A stretch of DNA of 64,000 nt from Rikenellaceae bacterium (GCA_015059945.1 SUZJ01000002.1:124001-188000); one strand, 5' to 3'; positions 44,855 to 53,863 are shown, counted from the first letter of the stretch. The notes: generated by a model from the sequence alone, not told the origin. Numbers and translations: made by a program.

Positions 44855-46918
44855 TTACTGCTTGTGGATGAGCTCTACGCTGCGGCGGATGAAGGCGGTC
44901 AGTTGCTCGCCTTTGAGCATACCATTCGACAGTAGGGCCAAGTCTACCAACTGCTTAACCAGAGTGTTCTTCTTGCCCTCGGTGCGCAGGGTGGCCAAGC
45001 GGGCCTCTTGCAGGTCGGCAACACGCTTTTGGAGGTCATCCCTCTGGTTGCGCTCCTCGGTCGAAATCTCCTCTTCCTTCTTGTCTTTCAGCAGAGTGCG
45101 GATGCTTGCCAACTGGCTCTCGGCCGAGGCAATCTTCTTGTCCTGAGCTGCCAGACTCTCGCCACAAGCCTTCTCAACATCGCCCAAAATCTCGGCCACC
45201 AAGGGGTGGTTGGCGTTTACGGCAATGGTGTAGCTGTCGGGCATCTGGGCGTAGAACTGGCTCATACCGCCACCGCTAATCTGGGCCATCTCTTTCATAC
45301 GGCGCATATACTCGTCGCGAATAATCGACACGGGCACCTCGTTGGCCTCCATCGACTCGAACGAGATGTTGTAGTGAATCTTGTCGGTCTCGGGCAGCTG
45401 GCTCTCAAATACGGGGCGCAGAAGCTCCTGCTGGTCGGTCGAGAGGGCAATCTTCAAGTCGTTGTCCTTCTGGATGAGCTTCTCAACCACGTTTGAGTCT
45501 ACCCTCACGAATGAGGTCTTTTCGTTCTTGTTCTCGAACCAGTTGATAAAGTGGCTGTCCAGCGGGCCGTCCATCATCAGCACGTCATAACCCTTGGCCT
45601 TGGCACCCTCGACAAACGAGTACTTGTCCTCCACGTTGTCGGCATAGAGGTAGACCAGTGTGCCGTTTTTGTCGGTCTGGTTATCTTTGATGAGGGTTTT
45701 GTACTCCTCGGCTGTGAAGTACTTGCCCTCGCTGTTCTTGAAGAGCATAAAGCCCTGAGCCTTCTCGGCAAACTTCTCGTCGGTAACGATGCCGTACTCG
45801 ATAAAGATTTTCAAGTCATCCCACTTGCTCTCAAACTCGGGCCTCATAGTGTTGAACAACTCCTGCAGACGGTCGCCCACCTTGCGGGTGATGTAGCTCG
45901 AAATCTTCTTCACGTTGCTGTCGCTCTGCAAGTAGCTGCGCGACACGTTCAGAGGGATGTCGGGCGAGTCGATTACGCCGTGCAACATTGTCAGGTACTC
46001 GGGTACTATGCCCTCGACCGAGTCGGTAACATATACTTGATTGCAGTAGAGCTGAATGCGGTTTTTCTGCATATCGAAGTTGCTGCGAATCTTGGGGAAG
46101 TAGAGGATACCCGTCAGGTTGAAGGGGTAGTCGATGTTCAGATGGATGCTGAACAGGGGCTCCTCCGAGGCGGGATATAGGGCTGCATAAAAGTCCTTGT
46201 AATCCTGCTCGGTAAGCTCCGAGGGCTTGCGGCTCCACAGTGGGGCGGTGTCGGTGATGACGTAGTCGCGGTCGGTGTCTACGTACTTGCCATCTTTCCA
46301 CTCCTGCTGCTTGCCACATACAATCTCTACGGGCAAGAAACGGCAGTATTTGCTGAGCATCTCGCGGATGCGGCTCTCGCTGTTGAATTCCAGAGCATCC
46401 TCGGCCAGGTGCATAATAATGTCGGTACCGCGCTGACGCTTGGTAGGACTCTCGGCGAGGGTATAGTTGGGGGTGCCGTCGCACGACCAGAGCATTGTGG
46501 GTTCGTCGGCATTGTAGCTCTGGGTGAGGATCTCCACCTTGTCGCTGACCATAAACGACGAGTAGAAGCCCAGACCAAAGTGGCCAATGATGGCTTGGTC
46601 TTTGTACTTGGCCATAAACTCCTCGGCCGACGAGAAGGCTATCTGGTTGATGTAGCGATCAACCTCATCGGCAGTCATACCCACGCCATTGTCACTTACG
46701 GTGATGGTCTTGGCTGCGGTATCGACCTTAACACTCACGCGCAGGTCGCCCAGCTCGCCATCGTAGCCGCCACTGGTGGCAATGGTGTGCATCTTTTGGG
46801 TTGCGTCTACGGCATTGGCCACAATCTCGCGCAGAAATATCTCGTGGTCCGAGTAGAGGAATTTTTTGATTACGGGGAAGATGTTTTCGGTTGTTACCCC
46901 TATTGTTCCGTTTTTCAT
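44855..46918 (-). CDS. htpG: Molecular chaperone HtpG (Hsp90)
   Basis: ATP-dependent cytoplasmic chaperone. The track's start at 47092 adds 58 unlikely residues over the promoter; the ATG at 46918 (MKNGTIGVTTENIFPVIKKFLYSDHEIFLREIVANAVDA) is right and gives 687 residues. The GHKL ATPase motifs are present: NAVDAT (Asn/Asp/Ala), VSDNGVGMTADEV, and IIGHFGLGFYSSFMV. The middle domain (SRSYLQSDSNVKKISSYI) and a helical C-terminal dimerization domain follow. The insert-rich length is normal for Bacteroidota HtpG. The promoter region carries a perfect dyad that may be a heat-shock control site. Confidence 0.97.
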   Translation of the reverse strand: MKNGTIGVTTENIFPVIKKFLYSDHEIFLREIVANAVDATQKMHTIATSGGYDGELGDLRVSVKVDTAAKTITVSDNGVGMTADEVDRYINQIAFSSAEEFMAKYKDQAIIGHFGLGFYSSFMVSDKVEILTQSYNADEPTMLWSCDGTPNYTLAESPTKRQRGTDIIMHLAEDALEFNSESRIREMLSKYCRFLPVEIVCGKQQEWKDGKYVDTDRDYVITDTAPLWSRKPSELTEQDYKDFYAALYPASEEPLFSIHLNIDYPFNLTGILYFPKIRSNFDMQKNRIQLYCNQVYVTDSVEGIVPEYLTMLHGVIDSPDIPLNVSRSYLQSDSNVKKISSYITRKVGDRLQELFNTMRPEFESKWDDLKIFIEYGIVTDEKFAEKAQGFMLFKNSEGKYFTAEEYKTLIKDNQTDKNGTLVYLYADNVEDKYSFVEGAKAKGYDVLMMDGPLDSHFINWFENKNEKTSFVRVDSNVVEKLIQKDNDLKIALSTDQQELLRPVFESQLPETDKIHYNISFESMEANEVPVSIIRDEYMRRMKEMAQISGGGMSQFYAQMPDSYTIAVNANHPLVAEILGDVEKACGESLAAQDKKIASAESQLASIRTLLKDKKEEEISTEERNQRDDLQKRVADLQEARLATLRTEGKKNTLVKQLVDLALLSNGMLKGEQLTAFIRRSVELIHKQ

Positions 46919-46972
46919 AGTCTGAAAGTAGGTTTTATGTTTTGTTACGTTTTTGTTGTTTGTCGCTTTACG

Positions 46973-47027
46973 GAAAGGTAATTGAGCAAAGTGTGTGCCA
47001 CGCAGTCTGGACTGACATTTTGTCAGT
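46973..47027 (-). promoter_or_regulatory. htpG promoter and upstream palindrome
   Basis: TACCTTTC on the minus strand (46980-46973) is one base from TAnnTTTG. Thirty base pairs further up is ACTGACATTTTGTCAGT (47011-47027), a perfect 7-bp dyad around a 3-bp centre. Position near -40 to -55 suggests an activator or heat-shock regulator site. Confidence 0.55.
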
Positions 47028-47070
47028 TGCGGGTGGCAATAAGCGACATAAGAGTGGTAGTAGCTCCCAT

Positions 47071-47104
47071 AAAAACAAAAGGCCCGACACATTGTCGAGC
47101 CTTT
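47071..47104 (-). terminator. tpiA terminator
   Basis: AAAGGCTCGACA and TGTCGGGCCTTT (minus strand, one mismatch) flank a 3-nt loop and are followed by TTTTGTTTTTATG, 56 bp after the tpiA stop. Confidence 0.82.
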
Positions 47105-47159
47105 GCTTATTGTTGGGTGTTGTCAGCCTACGACGGTACGGGGCTGCACAACCAATACA

Positions 47160-47912
47160 CTAAAAACCTTTGCCGATGCCGATGAAGTCCTCAGCTTTCA
47201 GAGCGGCGCCACCAATCAGGCCACCGTCAACATTCTCTTTGGCAAAAATCTCGGCTGCGTTGCTGGGCTTGCAGCTACCGCCATACAGAATTGCGGTCTG
47301 CTCGGCAGCAGCACCAAACTTCTCGGTCAGCACCTTGCGGATGTAGGCGTGGATCTCCTCGGCCTGCTCGGCAGTGGCGGTCTTGCCGGTACCGATAGCC
47401 CATACGGGCTCGTAGGCTATAACCAGCTTGCCAAACTGCTCGTCGGTAAGGTTGAATACAACCTCCTCCAACTGGGCCTTAACAACCTCAAAGTGTTTGT
47501 CGGCCTCGCGCTCCTCCAAGTTCTCGCCAACGCAGTAGATAGGGGTCAGACCATTGGCATAAGCCTGTGCCATCTTGGCGTTGAGGGTCTGGCTGGTCTC
47601 GCCATAGTACTGCCTGCGCTCGCTGTGGCCCAGGATTACGTACTCGATGCCGAGCGATGCCAACATAGCAGCGCTCACCTCGCCGGTGTAGGCACCCTTA
47701 GCCTCAGCTGCGCAGTTCTGTGCGCCTACGGCTACGCGGCTACCTTTGGCTGCCTCGGCAACCATCGACAAGTGGGTGAAGGGAGGGCATACAATAAAGT
47801 TTACGCACTCGCAAACCTCAGCGCTCTGTGCAATCACGTTCTTAACCAACTCCAAACCTTCTGCGGGGGTGGTGTTCATCTTCCAGTTACCCGCTACAAT
47901 CTTTTTTCTCAT
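47160..47912 (-). CDS. tpiA: Triose-phosphate isomerase
   Basis: Interconverts dihydroxyacetone phosphate and glyceraldehyde 3-phosphate in glycolysis. The 250-residue TIM barrel shows the substrate-binding AGNWKMN (residues 6-12, Asn and Lys), the catalytic histidine in [15 protein letters not shown], the catalytic glutamate in [15 protein letters not shown] and the phosphate loop in [12 protein letters not shown] and [14 protein letters not shown]. Length and motifs are fully normal. A 7-bp array (GTCTACC) lies 8 bp before its start codon, so the promoter must be in or upstream of the array. Confidence 0.98.
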   Translation of the reverse strand: MRKKIVAGNWKMNTTPAEGLELVKNVIAQSAEVCECVNFIVCPPFTHLSMVAEAAKGSRVAVGAQNCAAEAKGAYTGEVSAAMLASLGIEYVILGHSERRQYYGETSQTLNAKMAQAYANGLTPIYCVGENLEEREADKHFEVVKAQLEEVVFNLTDEQFGKLVIAYEPVWAIGTGKTATAEQAEEIHAYIRKVLTEKFGAAAEQTAILYGGSCKPSNAAEIFAKENVDGGLIGGAALKAEDFIGIGKGF

Positions 47913-47920
47913 AATTTTTA

Positions 47921-47954
47921 GTCTACCGTCTACCGTCCACCGTCTACCGTCAAT
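47921..47954. repeat. 7-bp tandem array (GTCTACC), left flank of the four-helix-bundle gene
   Basis: GTCTACC GTCTACC GTCCACC GTCTACC GTCAAT. The array at 48378-48410 is its reverse-complement type, so the two arrays bracket the gene at 48002-48358 as inverted repeats. Confidence 0.92.
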
Positions 47955-48001
47955 AGTAGCATGGAAATAGACAAATTAAAGTTTATAGTAATGTTTAATA
48001 G

Positions 48002-48358
48002 TTATTTTGTTTTGTTGCTTGTTAAGTATGTTATCAAGCTATGAATGTTTGCAGCAATGCGCTCACAATCATTGCGGATAACGTAGACCTTTGAGTTGTC
48101 AACTTGGAATAAGTCCATTATTAAATAGAGCATACTCCTAACCTCGCCACAACTACCATTGGCAATGTGTAGAAACTTTACAAAATTGGCATCAGAACCC
48201 GAAACAGAGCCTTCGGCTATGTTGTTCATTACGGAGATTGCTGCACGTCTGATTTGGTCTTTGAACGACCAATCGTTGATGGAGTCTGTGAGAGAATAAA
48301 TCTCTTTAACCATCTTGTGGGCATCTTGCCAAACTCGTAAATCTTCAAACCGTTTCAT
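48002..48358 (-). CDS. Four-helix-bundle protein (S23/IVS-type)
   Basis: A 118-residue, helix-only protein starting MKRFEDLRVWQDAHKMVKEIYSLT and containing FKDQIRRAAISVMNNIAEGS, the hallmark of the family first found in intervening sequences of 23S rRNA (TIGR02436/PF05635). The same fold includes the Avd accessory protein of diversity-generating retroelements, but no reverse transcriptase or variable repeat is seen here. Base composition is clearly more AT-rich than in the neighbours, and inverted 7-bp arrays lie on both sides, suggesting separate ancestry. The molecular function is unknown; nucleic-acid binding is plausible. Confidence 0.88.
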   Translation of the reverse strand: MKRFEDLRVWQDAHKMVKEIYSLTDSINDWSFKDQIRRAAISVMNNIAEGSVSGSDANFVKFLHIANGSCGEVRSMLYLIMDLFQVDNSKVYVIRNDCERIAANIHSLITYLTSNKTK

Positions 48359-48377
48359 TCTTGCTAATATGTAAATT

Positions 48378-48410
48378 GTCGGTCGACGGTTGACGGTTGA
48401 CGGTCGACGA
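48378..48410. repeat. 7-bp tandem array (GGTTGAC), right flank of the four-helix-bundle gene
   Basis: GGTCGAC GGTTGAC GGTTGAC GGTCGAC G reaches to 3 bp before the lysS stop codon. It is the reverse complement of the GTCNACC type at 47921. Confidence 0.92.
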
Positions 48411-48412
48411 TG

Positions 48413-50143
48413 TTAAACGGTGGGTTCTACCCAGCGTTTCACATCATCCATAGTGGGGTTCTTCAGGCCCAGTTTGTTCTTCTTGTTGAAGCCGCAGAGG
48501 TCGTTGAAGAGTTTGCCAGCCGAGAGTTTCTGCAACATCTCTACCCTCACAAAGCTCATCTTCTGCAATACGGGAATCCACTCGGCAGGGATGCCCTTCT
48601 CGATGTACTTCTCGTCAGAGTCTTTCTGGGCACCCTTCTCGGGCTTCATCTGGGGGAACAACAGCACATCCTGAATGGTCTGCTGGCCGGTCATAAACAT
48701 CGTAAGGCGGTCGATACCGATACCCATACCCGAGCAGGTAGGCATACCATACTCCAATGCCCTCACAAAGTCCATATCGATAAACATAGCCTCATCATCA
48801 CCCTTCTCGCTCAGCTTCAACTGCTCCTGGAAGCGCTCGTACTGGTCGATGGGGTCGTTCAGCTCCGAGTAGGCGTTGCAGAGCTCCTTGCCATTGACAA
48901 ACAGCTCAAAACGCTCGGTCAGCTCGGGATTGCTGCGGTGACGCTTGCATAGGGGCGACATCTCTATGGGGTAGTCGGTGATGAAGGTGGGCTGGATAAG
49001 GTGCTCCTCGCAGTAGGTGCCAAAGATAGCATCAATCAGTTTGCCCTTGCCCATAGTGTCGTCAATCTCTACATTCAGCCTCTGGCAAGCCTCCCTGAGC
49101 TGCTCCTCGCTCTGGCCGGTGATGTCGTAGCCAGTCTTCTCCTTAATTGCATCGGTCATCGACAGGCGACGGAAGGGGGCCTTGAACGAAATCTGATTGC
49201 CACCAATGTTCACCTCGGTCGAGTCGTTCACAGCCACGCAAACCTTTTCGAGCATCTTCTCGGTGAACTCCATCATCCAGAAGTAGTCTTTGTAGGGAAC
49301 GTAAATCTCCATACAGGTGAACTCGGGGTTGTGGGTGCGGTCCATACCCTCGTTGCGGAAGTTGCGCGAGAACTCATACACACCGTTGAAACCGCCCACG
49401 ATGAGCCTCTTCAAGTAGAGCTCGTTGGCAATACGCAGGTATAGGTCGGTGTCGAGCGAGTTGTGGTGAGTGATGAAAGGCCTTGCTGCTGCGCCACCGG
49501 GGATGGGCTGCAATACGGGAGTGTCTACCTCCAAGCAACCAGCCTCGTTGAAGTACTCTCTCATAGTGGCCATAATCTTCGACCTCTTAACGAATACATC
49601 CTTTACGTGGGGATTTACAATCAGGTCTACGTACCTCTGGCGATACCTCTGCTCGGGGTCGGTGAAGGCATCGAATACCTGACCATCCTTCTCCTTGACG
49701 ATAGGCAGGGGGCGGATGCTCTTGCTCAGGATGGTGAACTCCTTGCAGTGAACGCTCAGCTCGCCGGTCTGGGTGATGAAGGCAAAGCCCCTTACACCGA
49801 TGATATCGCCAATGTCGAGCAGTTTTTTGAATACTGTATTGTAGAGAGTGGTGTCGCCCTCGGGGCACACCTCGTCGCGACGGATGTATACCTGAATACG
49901 GCCTGTGTGGTCTTGCAGCTCGAAGAACGAGGCGCTACCCATAATGCGTCGGCTCATCATACGGCCAGCGATGGTGATGTCGGCAAAGTTGCCCACCTCG
50001 GGGTTGTACTCTTGTGCCAACTGTGCTGCGGTAGCTGTAACGTCGTAGCGTGCTGCGGGATAGGGGTCGATGCCCAACTCGCGCAGGGCCTGCAACGAGG
50101 CTCGGCGCTGAATCTCTTGTTCGCTAAGATTGAGGTTGCTCAT
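48413..50143 (-). CDS. lysS: Lysine--tRNA ligase (class II)
   Basis: Charges tRNA-Lys. The track's start at 50203 reads through the promoter; ATG 50143 ([29 protein letters not shown]) is the natural start and gives 576 residues. The N-terminal OB fold covers about 55-165 ([32 protein letters not shown]). The class II core shows motif 2 in [20 protein letters not shown] and motif 3 in [26 protein letters not shown]. About 70 extra residues follow motif 3 ([33 protein letters not shown]), a C-terminal helical extension that I believe is usual in Bacteroidota LysS. The coding sequence ends against a 7-bp array. Confidence 0.97.
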   Translation of the reverse strand: MSNLNLSEQEIQRRASLQALRELGIDPYPAARYDVTATAAQLAQEYNPEVGNFADITIAGRMMSRRIMGSASFFELQDHTGRIQVYIRRDEVCPEGDTTLYNTVFKKLLDIGDIIGVRGFAFITQTGELSVHCKEFTILSKSIRPLPIVKEKDGQVFDAFTDPEQRYRQRYVDLIVNPHVKDVFVKRSKIMATMREYFNEAGCLEVDTPVLQPIPGGAAARPFITHHNSLDTDLYLRIANELYLKRLIVGGFNGVYEFSRNFRNEGMDRTHNPEFTCMEIYVPYKDYFWMMEFTEKMLEKVCVAVNDSTEVNIGGNQISFKAPFRRLSMTDAIKEKTGYDITGQSEEQLREACQRLNVEIDDTMGKGKLIDAIFGTYCEEHLIQPTFITDYPIEMSPLCKRHRSNPELTERFELFVNGKELCNAYSELNDPIDQYERFQEQLKLSEKGDDEAMFIDMDFVRALEYGMPTCSGMGIGIDRLTMFMTGQQTIQDVLLFPQMKPEKGAQKDSDEKYIEKGIPAEWIPVLQKMSFVRVEMLQKLSAGKLFNDLCGFNKKNKLGLKNPTMDDVKRWVEPTV

Positions 50144-50200
50144 AATGTGTTGTATCTTTATATTTTGTTCGCTTTGTTCGATATTATCCCAAATAACCCA

Positions 50201-50208
50201 CAAAGATA
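50201..50208 (-). promoter_or_regulatory. -7 promoter element of lysS
   Basis: TATCTTTG on the minus strand matches TAnnTTTG exactly, 57 bp before the lysS ATG. A 7-bp array lies just upstream of it. Confidence 0.6.
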
Positions 50209-50220
50209 CAAAAAGAATTT

Positions 50221-50322
50221 ACAATGTAGAATGTATAATGGACAATTATTAAGGGCCTTAAAGTCCTCAATGACCTTAAAGCCCTTAAACTCCTTAAACT
50301 CCTTAAACTCCTTAATGCTCCT
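50221..50322. repeat. Joined 7-bp and 9-bp tandem arrays
   Basis: ACAATGT AGAATGT ATAATGG ACAATTA (period 7) runs directly into eight 9-mers (AAGGGCCTT, AAAGTCCTC, AATGACCTT, AAAGCCCTT, then AAACTCCTT repeated). TTAAGGGC and GCCCTTAA are complementary, so the 9-bp part can fold. It fills the whole gap between the lysS promoter and the LRR lipoprotein stop. Confidence 0.9.
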
Positions 50323-50323
50323 G

Positions 50324-51829
50324 TTACTCGTTTGGCTCCTGCTCCTCTATGGCGGCCAGTGCTGTGGAGTAGGTGCTCCACCCCTCGGCGGTGGTGTAGT
50401 CGGCCAGACTGGCGGCGGGAACGTAGATTGTGCGCCCCGAGCCGTTCTTATCCCAAGCGTGTATGGCCAGTGTGGGTGGCACTACACAGGGGCACACGAC
50501 CTCCACAAGAGCACTACACTCGTTAAATGCCCAACCACCAATGGCCCCAAGTGTTGTGGGCAGGGCCACGCTCACCAGCGAGGTACACTTGCAGAAGGAG
50601 TAGTCACCAATCTCCGTCAGCCCCTCGTTCAGCCCCACCGAGGCCAGCGCAGTGCAGTTGCGGAAGGCGTAGTCGCCCACCACCTCTACACTCTGGGGCA
50701 AGGTTATGCTGCCGAGGCTCTCGCAGTTGTAGAATAGTCCCGTACTTATGGCCGTCAGCCCCTCGGGCAGCGATATCTGCTCCAACTTTTCGCAGAAGTA
50801 GAAAGCATAGTCGTCTATCTGCTCAACGCTCTGTGGCAGGACTATGGTTTTGAGGGCAAAGCAGTGCGAAAAGGCCCTCTCGCCAATGATTTTCAGCCCC
50901 TCGGGCAGAGTTATGTCAGAGAGTGCATTGCACTGGTAAAAGGCGTTCAGCCCCAGAGTAGTTACCCCTGTGGGTAGCGACAGAGTGGTCAGTGCCTCGC
51001 AATATCTGAACGCATCTTCGCCAATGGCGGTCAGCGTGGTGGGCAGAGTGATTTCGCTGAGCGACGAGCAGTTCTGGAACACCCCTTTGCTGAGGGTTAC
51101 AATTCCCTCGGGCAGGGCTATGGCCCTGAGTCGCTCGCAGTTGTAGAACTCCTGCTCGGCCAGAGCGTTCAGCCCCGTAAAGTGTTTCAGCTCCCTGAAA
51201 GAGATAATGTCGGTGCCCTTGAATATACCTTCCAACGAGGTCACGGCTGCGGCCTCGTTATACGAGAGTTCTTGGTCGCCATCGGTGTCCCACGCCATTA
51301 CGCACAGCACTTTGGCGGTGTTGTCGAGAAATCGTATGGGGGCCTCGCCTGCATCGTAGTAGCCCTCCAAGGGTATTATGACAGTCTTGCCGCTGGTGAG
51401 TATGAAGGTCACGTCGGTGTCGGAAATGATGATTGACTCGATGAGCGTTTCGCCATCCTTGCCATCTTTGCCATCCACACCATCTTTGCCGTCGGCTCCA
51501 TTCTTGCCGTCAGCTCCGTCCTTGCCGTCAGCACCTGGGGCTCCGTCTTGGCCGTCTTTACCATCTGCACCATCCTTGCCGTTGGTGCCGTGTTTGACGG
51601 TCAGTGTCGAGCCATCCGAAAAGGTTACCACAAAGCCCTCGCTGCTCTCTGCTACCGAGGTGATTGTGAGTTTGTTGGCCGAGGCATTGAGCAGTGTTTC
51701 CACCTCTGCGAGCCTCTCTTTGAGCGAGGCTACTTCGCCTTTCAGTTCGCTATCGTCGTAGGGCTCGCCGCAAGCAGTCATCATCAGGGCAGCCATTGCG
51801 CCCAGAGCAAGTATGTGGAGTTTTCTCAT
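50324..51829 (-). CDS. Lipoprotein with coiled coil, collagen-like triplets and BspA-type leucine-rich repeats
   Basis: A 501-residue surface lipoprotein (LMMTACGEP lipobox, Cys near 20). A short coiled coil (SELKGEVASLKERLAEVETLLN) leads to a small beta region (about 53-80), then about 16 collagen-like G-x-y triplets rich in GKDGAD (about 80-130). After a beta segment, eleven or so LRR_5 repeats (about 200-480) read like FKGCSSLSEITLPTTLTAIGEDAFRYC. LRR_5/BspA proteins bind host matrix or other cells; the coil plus collagen part suggests a trimeric stalk. The target is not known. A promoter fits 38 bp upstream. Confidence 0.88.
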   Translation of the reverse strand: MRKLHILALGAMAALMMTACGEPYDDSELKGEVASLKERLAEVETLLNASANKLTITSVAESSEGFVVTFSDGSTLTVKHGTNGKDGADGKDGQDGAPGADGKDGADGKNGADGKDGVDGKDGKDGETLIESIIISDTDVTFILTSGKTVIIPLEGYYDAGEAPIRFLDNTAKVLCVMAWDTDGDQELSYNEAAAVTSLEGIFKGTDIISFRELKHFTGLNALAEQEFYNCERLRAIALPEGIVTLSKGVFQNCSSLSEITLPTTLTAIGEDAFRYCEALTTLSLPTGVTTLGLNAFYQCNALSDITLPEGLKIIGERAFSHCFALKTIVLPQSVEQIDDYAFYFCEKLEQISLPEGLTAISTGLFYNCESLGSITLPQSVEVVGDYAFRNCTALASVGLNEGLTEIGDYSFCKCTSLVSVALPTTLGAIGGWAFNECSALVEVVCPCVVPPTLAIHAWDKNGSGRTIYVPAASLADYTTAEGWSTYSTALAAIEEQEPNE

Positions 51830-51866
51830 AGTGAGTATGATGTTTTGTCGTTACGAAAGTTTGGCA

Positions 51867-51898
51867 TAAAGGTAGCAAACTTTTGCTCCACAGCCAAA
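51867..51898 (-). promoter_or_regulatory. Promoter of the collagen/LRR lipoprotein gene
   Basis: On the minus strand TTTG (51898-51895), 20 bp, then TACCTTTA (51874-51867), one base off consensus, 37 bp before the start codon. Confidence 0.6.
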
Positions 51899-51904
51899 TA
51901 TGCA

Positions 51905-51947
51905 CAAAAAAAAGACTCGCCAGGCGATTGATTTCACCTGCCGAGTC
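51905..51947 (-). terminator. Terminator of the C1 peptidase gene
   Basis: GACTCGGCAGG and CCTGGCGAGTC (minus strand, one mismatch, 12-nt loop) are followed by an eight-T run, 29 bp after the peptidase stop. Confidence 0.85.
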
Positions 51948-51975
51948 CTAAATGCTCTCTTAATAGTTTACAAAA

Positions 51976-53181
51976 CTATTTGATGCCGAGTTTCTTCTTG
52001 ATAGCTTTGGGAAGAGCGTCTTTGTGAACGATGATGTTCATAGTTTTGTAGCGTACAAAGGCTTTCGATGCGTACCAAATGCCGTTGTATTTGCCGCTCT
52101 CGCCCCACGAGTTCTTAACCATATAGTACTCGGTACCCTCCTGGTCTACAGCCTTGCCATAGATCTGCATACCGTGGTCGTCTGTGGTCTCCCAGTTGTC
52201 GTAAGCAATCTGGCGCTCCTCCTGGGTGCACCATTTCTGGGGCTGGGGTTTGGTGGTCAGCTTCTTCTCGGCGGGCGAGAGTTTGAGCCAGTGGGCCATA
52301 TCCGAGCCGCTCAGCTCCTGAGCCTTCTCTACGTCGGGCATTACGGCCACACCATCGCGGGTGAAGCCCTGCTCGCTAACGTCGCTACCCCAAGCGATGG
52401 TGTAACCCTGCTCGATAGCGTTGTCGAATACCTCCAACAGCTCGTCGATGGGCAGGTTGTACGACTCGGCCCAGCGCCAGTTGTCCTGAATCTCCAATAC
52501 GAACGACTCGTAGAAGGGGTGGTGGGTGTAGCTGGTGAGCGAAACATAGTCGTCGGCATTCAGACCGGTAGCCTCATAGAACGATGCGGGGGTGTACTCC
52601 TTGCCCTCGTAGGTGAAGGTCTCGGGGCAGTCGCCCAGATAGATGTCGTGAACAGCCTCGATAGCTTTTTTCCACAGGGGCTGACCATTGGGGTCTACCT
52701 GCAAGCTGCGGTGGTTGCCCTTTGCAATAGCCCTTACGACTGCATCGCTAACGGCCGAGAGCTCGTTGTGGTTGCTCAGGGTCTCGCCATACATAACACC
52801 GGGTTTCATCTCCTCCTCGGGTACCAGACCATAGTGCTCCATACCGTAGATTACGTCGTAGAACGAGCCACCCTGCGAGAACGAAATATCGCCGTGAGTG
52901 CGAACAGCCTTGTCGGCACGGTCGAGGTAGGTTTTGTGTACCAAGTACATCTCCGACAGGTCAAACTCGCCTTTGCCCATACGCAGCAGCTCCGACTCGA
53001 TGAATGCCAGCGACGAGTAGCACCAGCAGGTACCTGCGCGGTTCTGGTTTTTGATGCTGGTGATAGGGTTCTCTTTCACCACTGTAAACTGGAAGCCCTC
53101 CTCCTGCTTGGGAGCGCTCTCTTGTGCGTTAGCGCCATAGATAGCCGCCATTGCGCACAATGCTACAAAAAGTTTTTTCAT
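51976..53181 (-). CDS. Secreted C1B cysteine peptidase (aminopeptidase C/bleomycin hydrolase family)
   Basis: A 401-residue papain-fold peptidase. The active site is complete: Gln and Cys in IKNQNRAGTCWCYSSLAF (near residue 52), His in DDHGMQIYGKA and Asn in YYMVKNSWGESG. The family is usually cytoplasmic, but here a signal peptide (MKKLFVALCAMAAIYGANAQ) sends it to the periplasm or outside. The body (FDLSEMYLVHKTYLDRADKAVR, GGSFYDVIYGMEHYGLVPEEEM) fits bleomycin-hydrolase-like enzymes. The gene begins 38 bp after DUF4923, and pepT lies before that, so all three may form a peptide-related unit. Confidence 0.92.
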   Translation of the reverse strand: MKKLFVALCAMAAIYGANAQESAPKQEEGFQFTVVKENPITSIKNQNRAGTCWCYSSLAFIESELLRMGKGEFDLSEMYLVHKTYLDRADKAVRTHGDISFSQGGSFYDVIYGMEHYGLVPEEEMKPGVMYGETLSNHNELSAVSDAVVRAIAKGNHRSLQVDPNGQPLWKKAIEAVHDIYLGDCPETFTYEGKEYTPASFYEATGLNADDYVSLTSYTHHPFYESFVLEIQDNWRWAESYNLPIDELLEVFDNAIEQGYTIAWGSDVSEQGFTRDGVAVMPDVEKAQELSGSDMAHWLKLSPAEKKLTTKPQPQKWCTQEERQIAYDNWETTDDHGMQIYGKAVDQEGTEYYMVKNSWGESGKYNGIWYASKAFVRYKTMNIIVHKDALPKAIKKKLGIK

Positions 53182-53219
53182 TGTCTTGTGTGTTGTTTGT
53201 GTTTATTGTTTGGTTTGTG

Positions 53220-53855
53220 TTACTTCTGCCTTGTCATCTCAAAGCCCAAGTTCATACCGTCGTAGCTCTTGGCCACTGCGCCAATGGTGGCAATGGTGGT
53301 GTTGGTCGAGCCCTCCGAGATGGTCTTGATGAGCTCCAACAGACCGTCGGCCTTGACCAGTATGTTTATGTTCTCGTGGCTTACGGTCATACGGGTTGCG
53401 AAATCTTTGCCGCCCTCTTTGAGTGAGAGATGTATCTGCTTGGCCTCTTTGTCGTAGATCCACTTGCCTTTGAGTTCTTTGCTACCCAGCAGCAGGCTCA
53501 CGTTGCCATCCTCTGCAAAGGTCATAGTGAACAGACCGGGTTTGATGCCCACCTTGGCAAACATAGGCTCCAACTTGCCCTCTACTGTCTCGGCTGCCAC
53601 AATGCCACCGGCATCGGTCAGAGCGTTCTCGCTCTCGAACTCAACTGCGGGCCTCTGGTAAACGTATGTACCTGGCACTTCGGCCTCTTTGATAAATGCG
53701 CCCAGAACGCCTTTTACCTCGTCGGGCAACACATCCTCTACAGCCTCGCTTGCGGCCTGTTTAACCGAGTTGAAGAGGTTTTTCAAATTAAACTGTGCGC
53801 TGGCCGAGGTACATACTGCTGCCACTGCCAACACTGTTACGATAAGTTTCTTCAT
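53220..53855 (-). CDS. DUF4923 family secreted protein
   Basis: A 211-residue protein with a signal peptide (MKKLIVTVLAVAAVCTSASAQ). A helical segment (NLKNLFNSVKQAASEAVEDVLP) is followed by a beta-rich domain (VPGTYVYQRPAVEFESENALTDAGG; FTFAEDGNVSLLLGSKELKGKW-like strands; ATIGAVAKSYDGMNLGFEMTR at the end). I recognise it as Bacteroidota family DUF4923, an exported lipocalin-like or beta-barrel protein of unknown role. Nothing in the sequence indicates enzyme activity. It sits between pepT and the secreted peptidase. Confidence 0.82.
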   Translation of the reverse strand: MKKLIVTVLAVAAVCTSASAQFNLKNLFNSVKQAASEAVEDVLPDEVKGVLGAFIKEAEVPGTYVYQRPAVEFESENALTDAGGIVAAETVEGKLEPMFAKVGIKPGLFTMTFAEDGNVSLLLGSKELKGKWIYDKEAKQIHLSLKEGGKDFATRMTVSHENINILVKADGLLELIKTISEGSTNTTIATIGAVAKSYDGMNLGFEMTRQK

Positions 53856-53863
53856 AAAGGTTA

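Noticed and set aside
46919-47092. N-terminal extension of HtpG in the ORF track
   Set aside because: The 58 extra residues cover the promoter and dyad; the family starts at MKNGTIGVTTENIFP.
47921-48410. Diversity-generating retroelement, because the four-helix-bundle protein resembles Avd
   Set aside because: No reverse transcriptase, template repeat or variable repeat is present near it.
50144-50203. N-terminal extension of LysS in the ORF track
   Set aside because: It includes the -7 promoter element; [14 protein letters not shown] is the natural start.
50221-50322. CRISPR array
   Set aside because: The units are 7 or 9 bp, contiguous and degenerate, with no spacers, and no cas gene is in the window.
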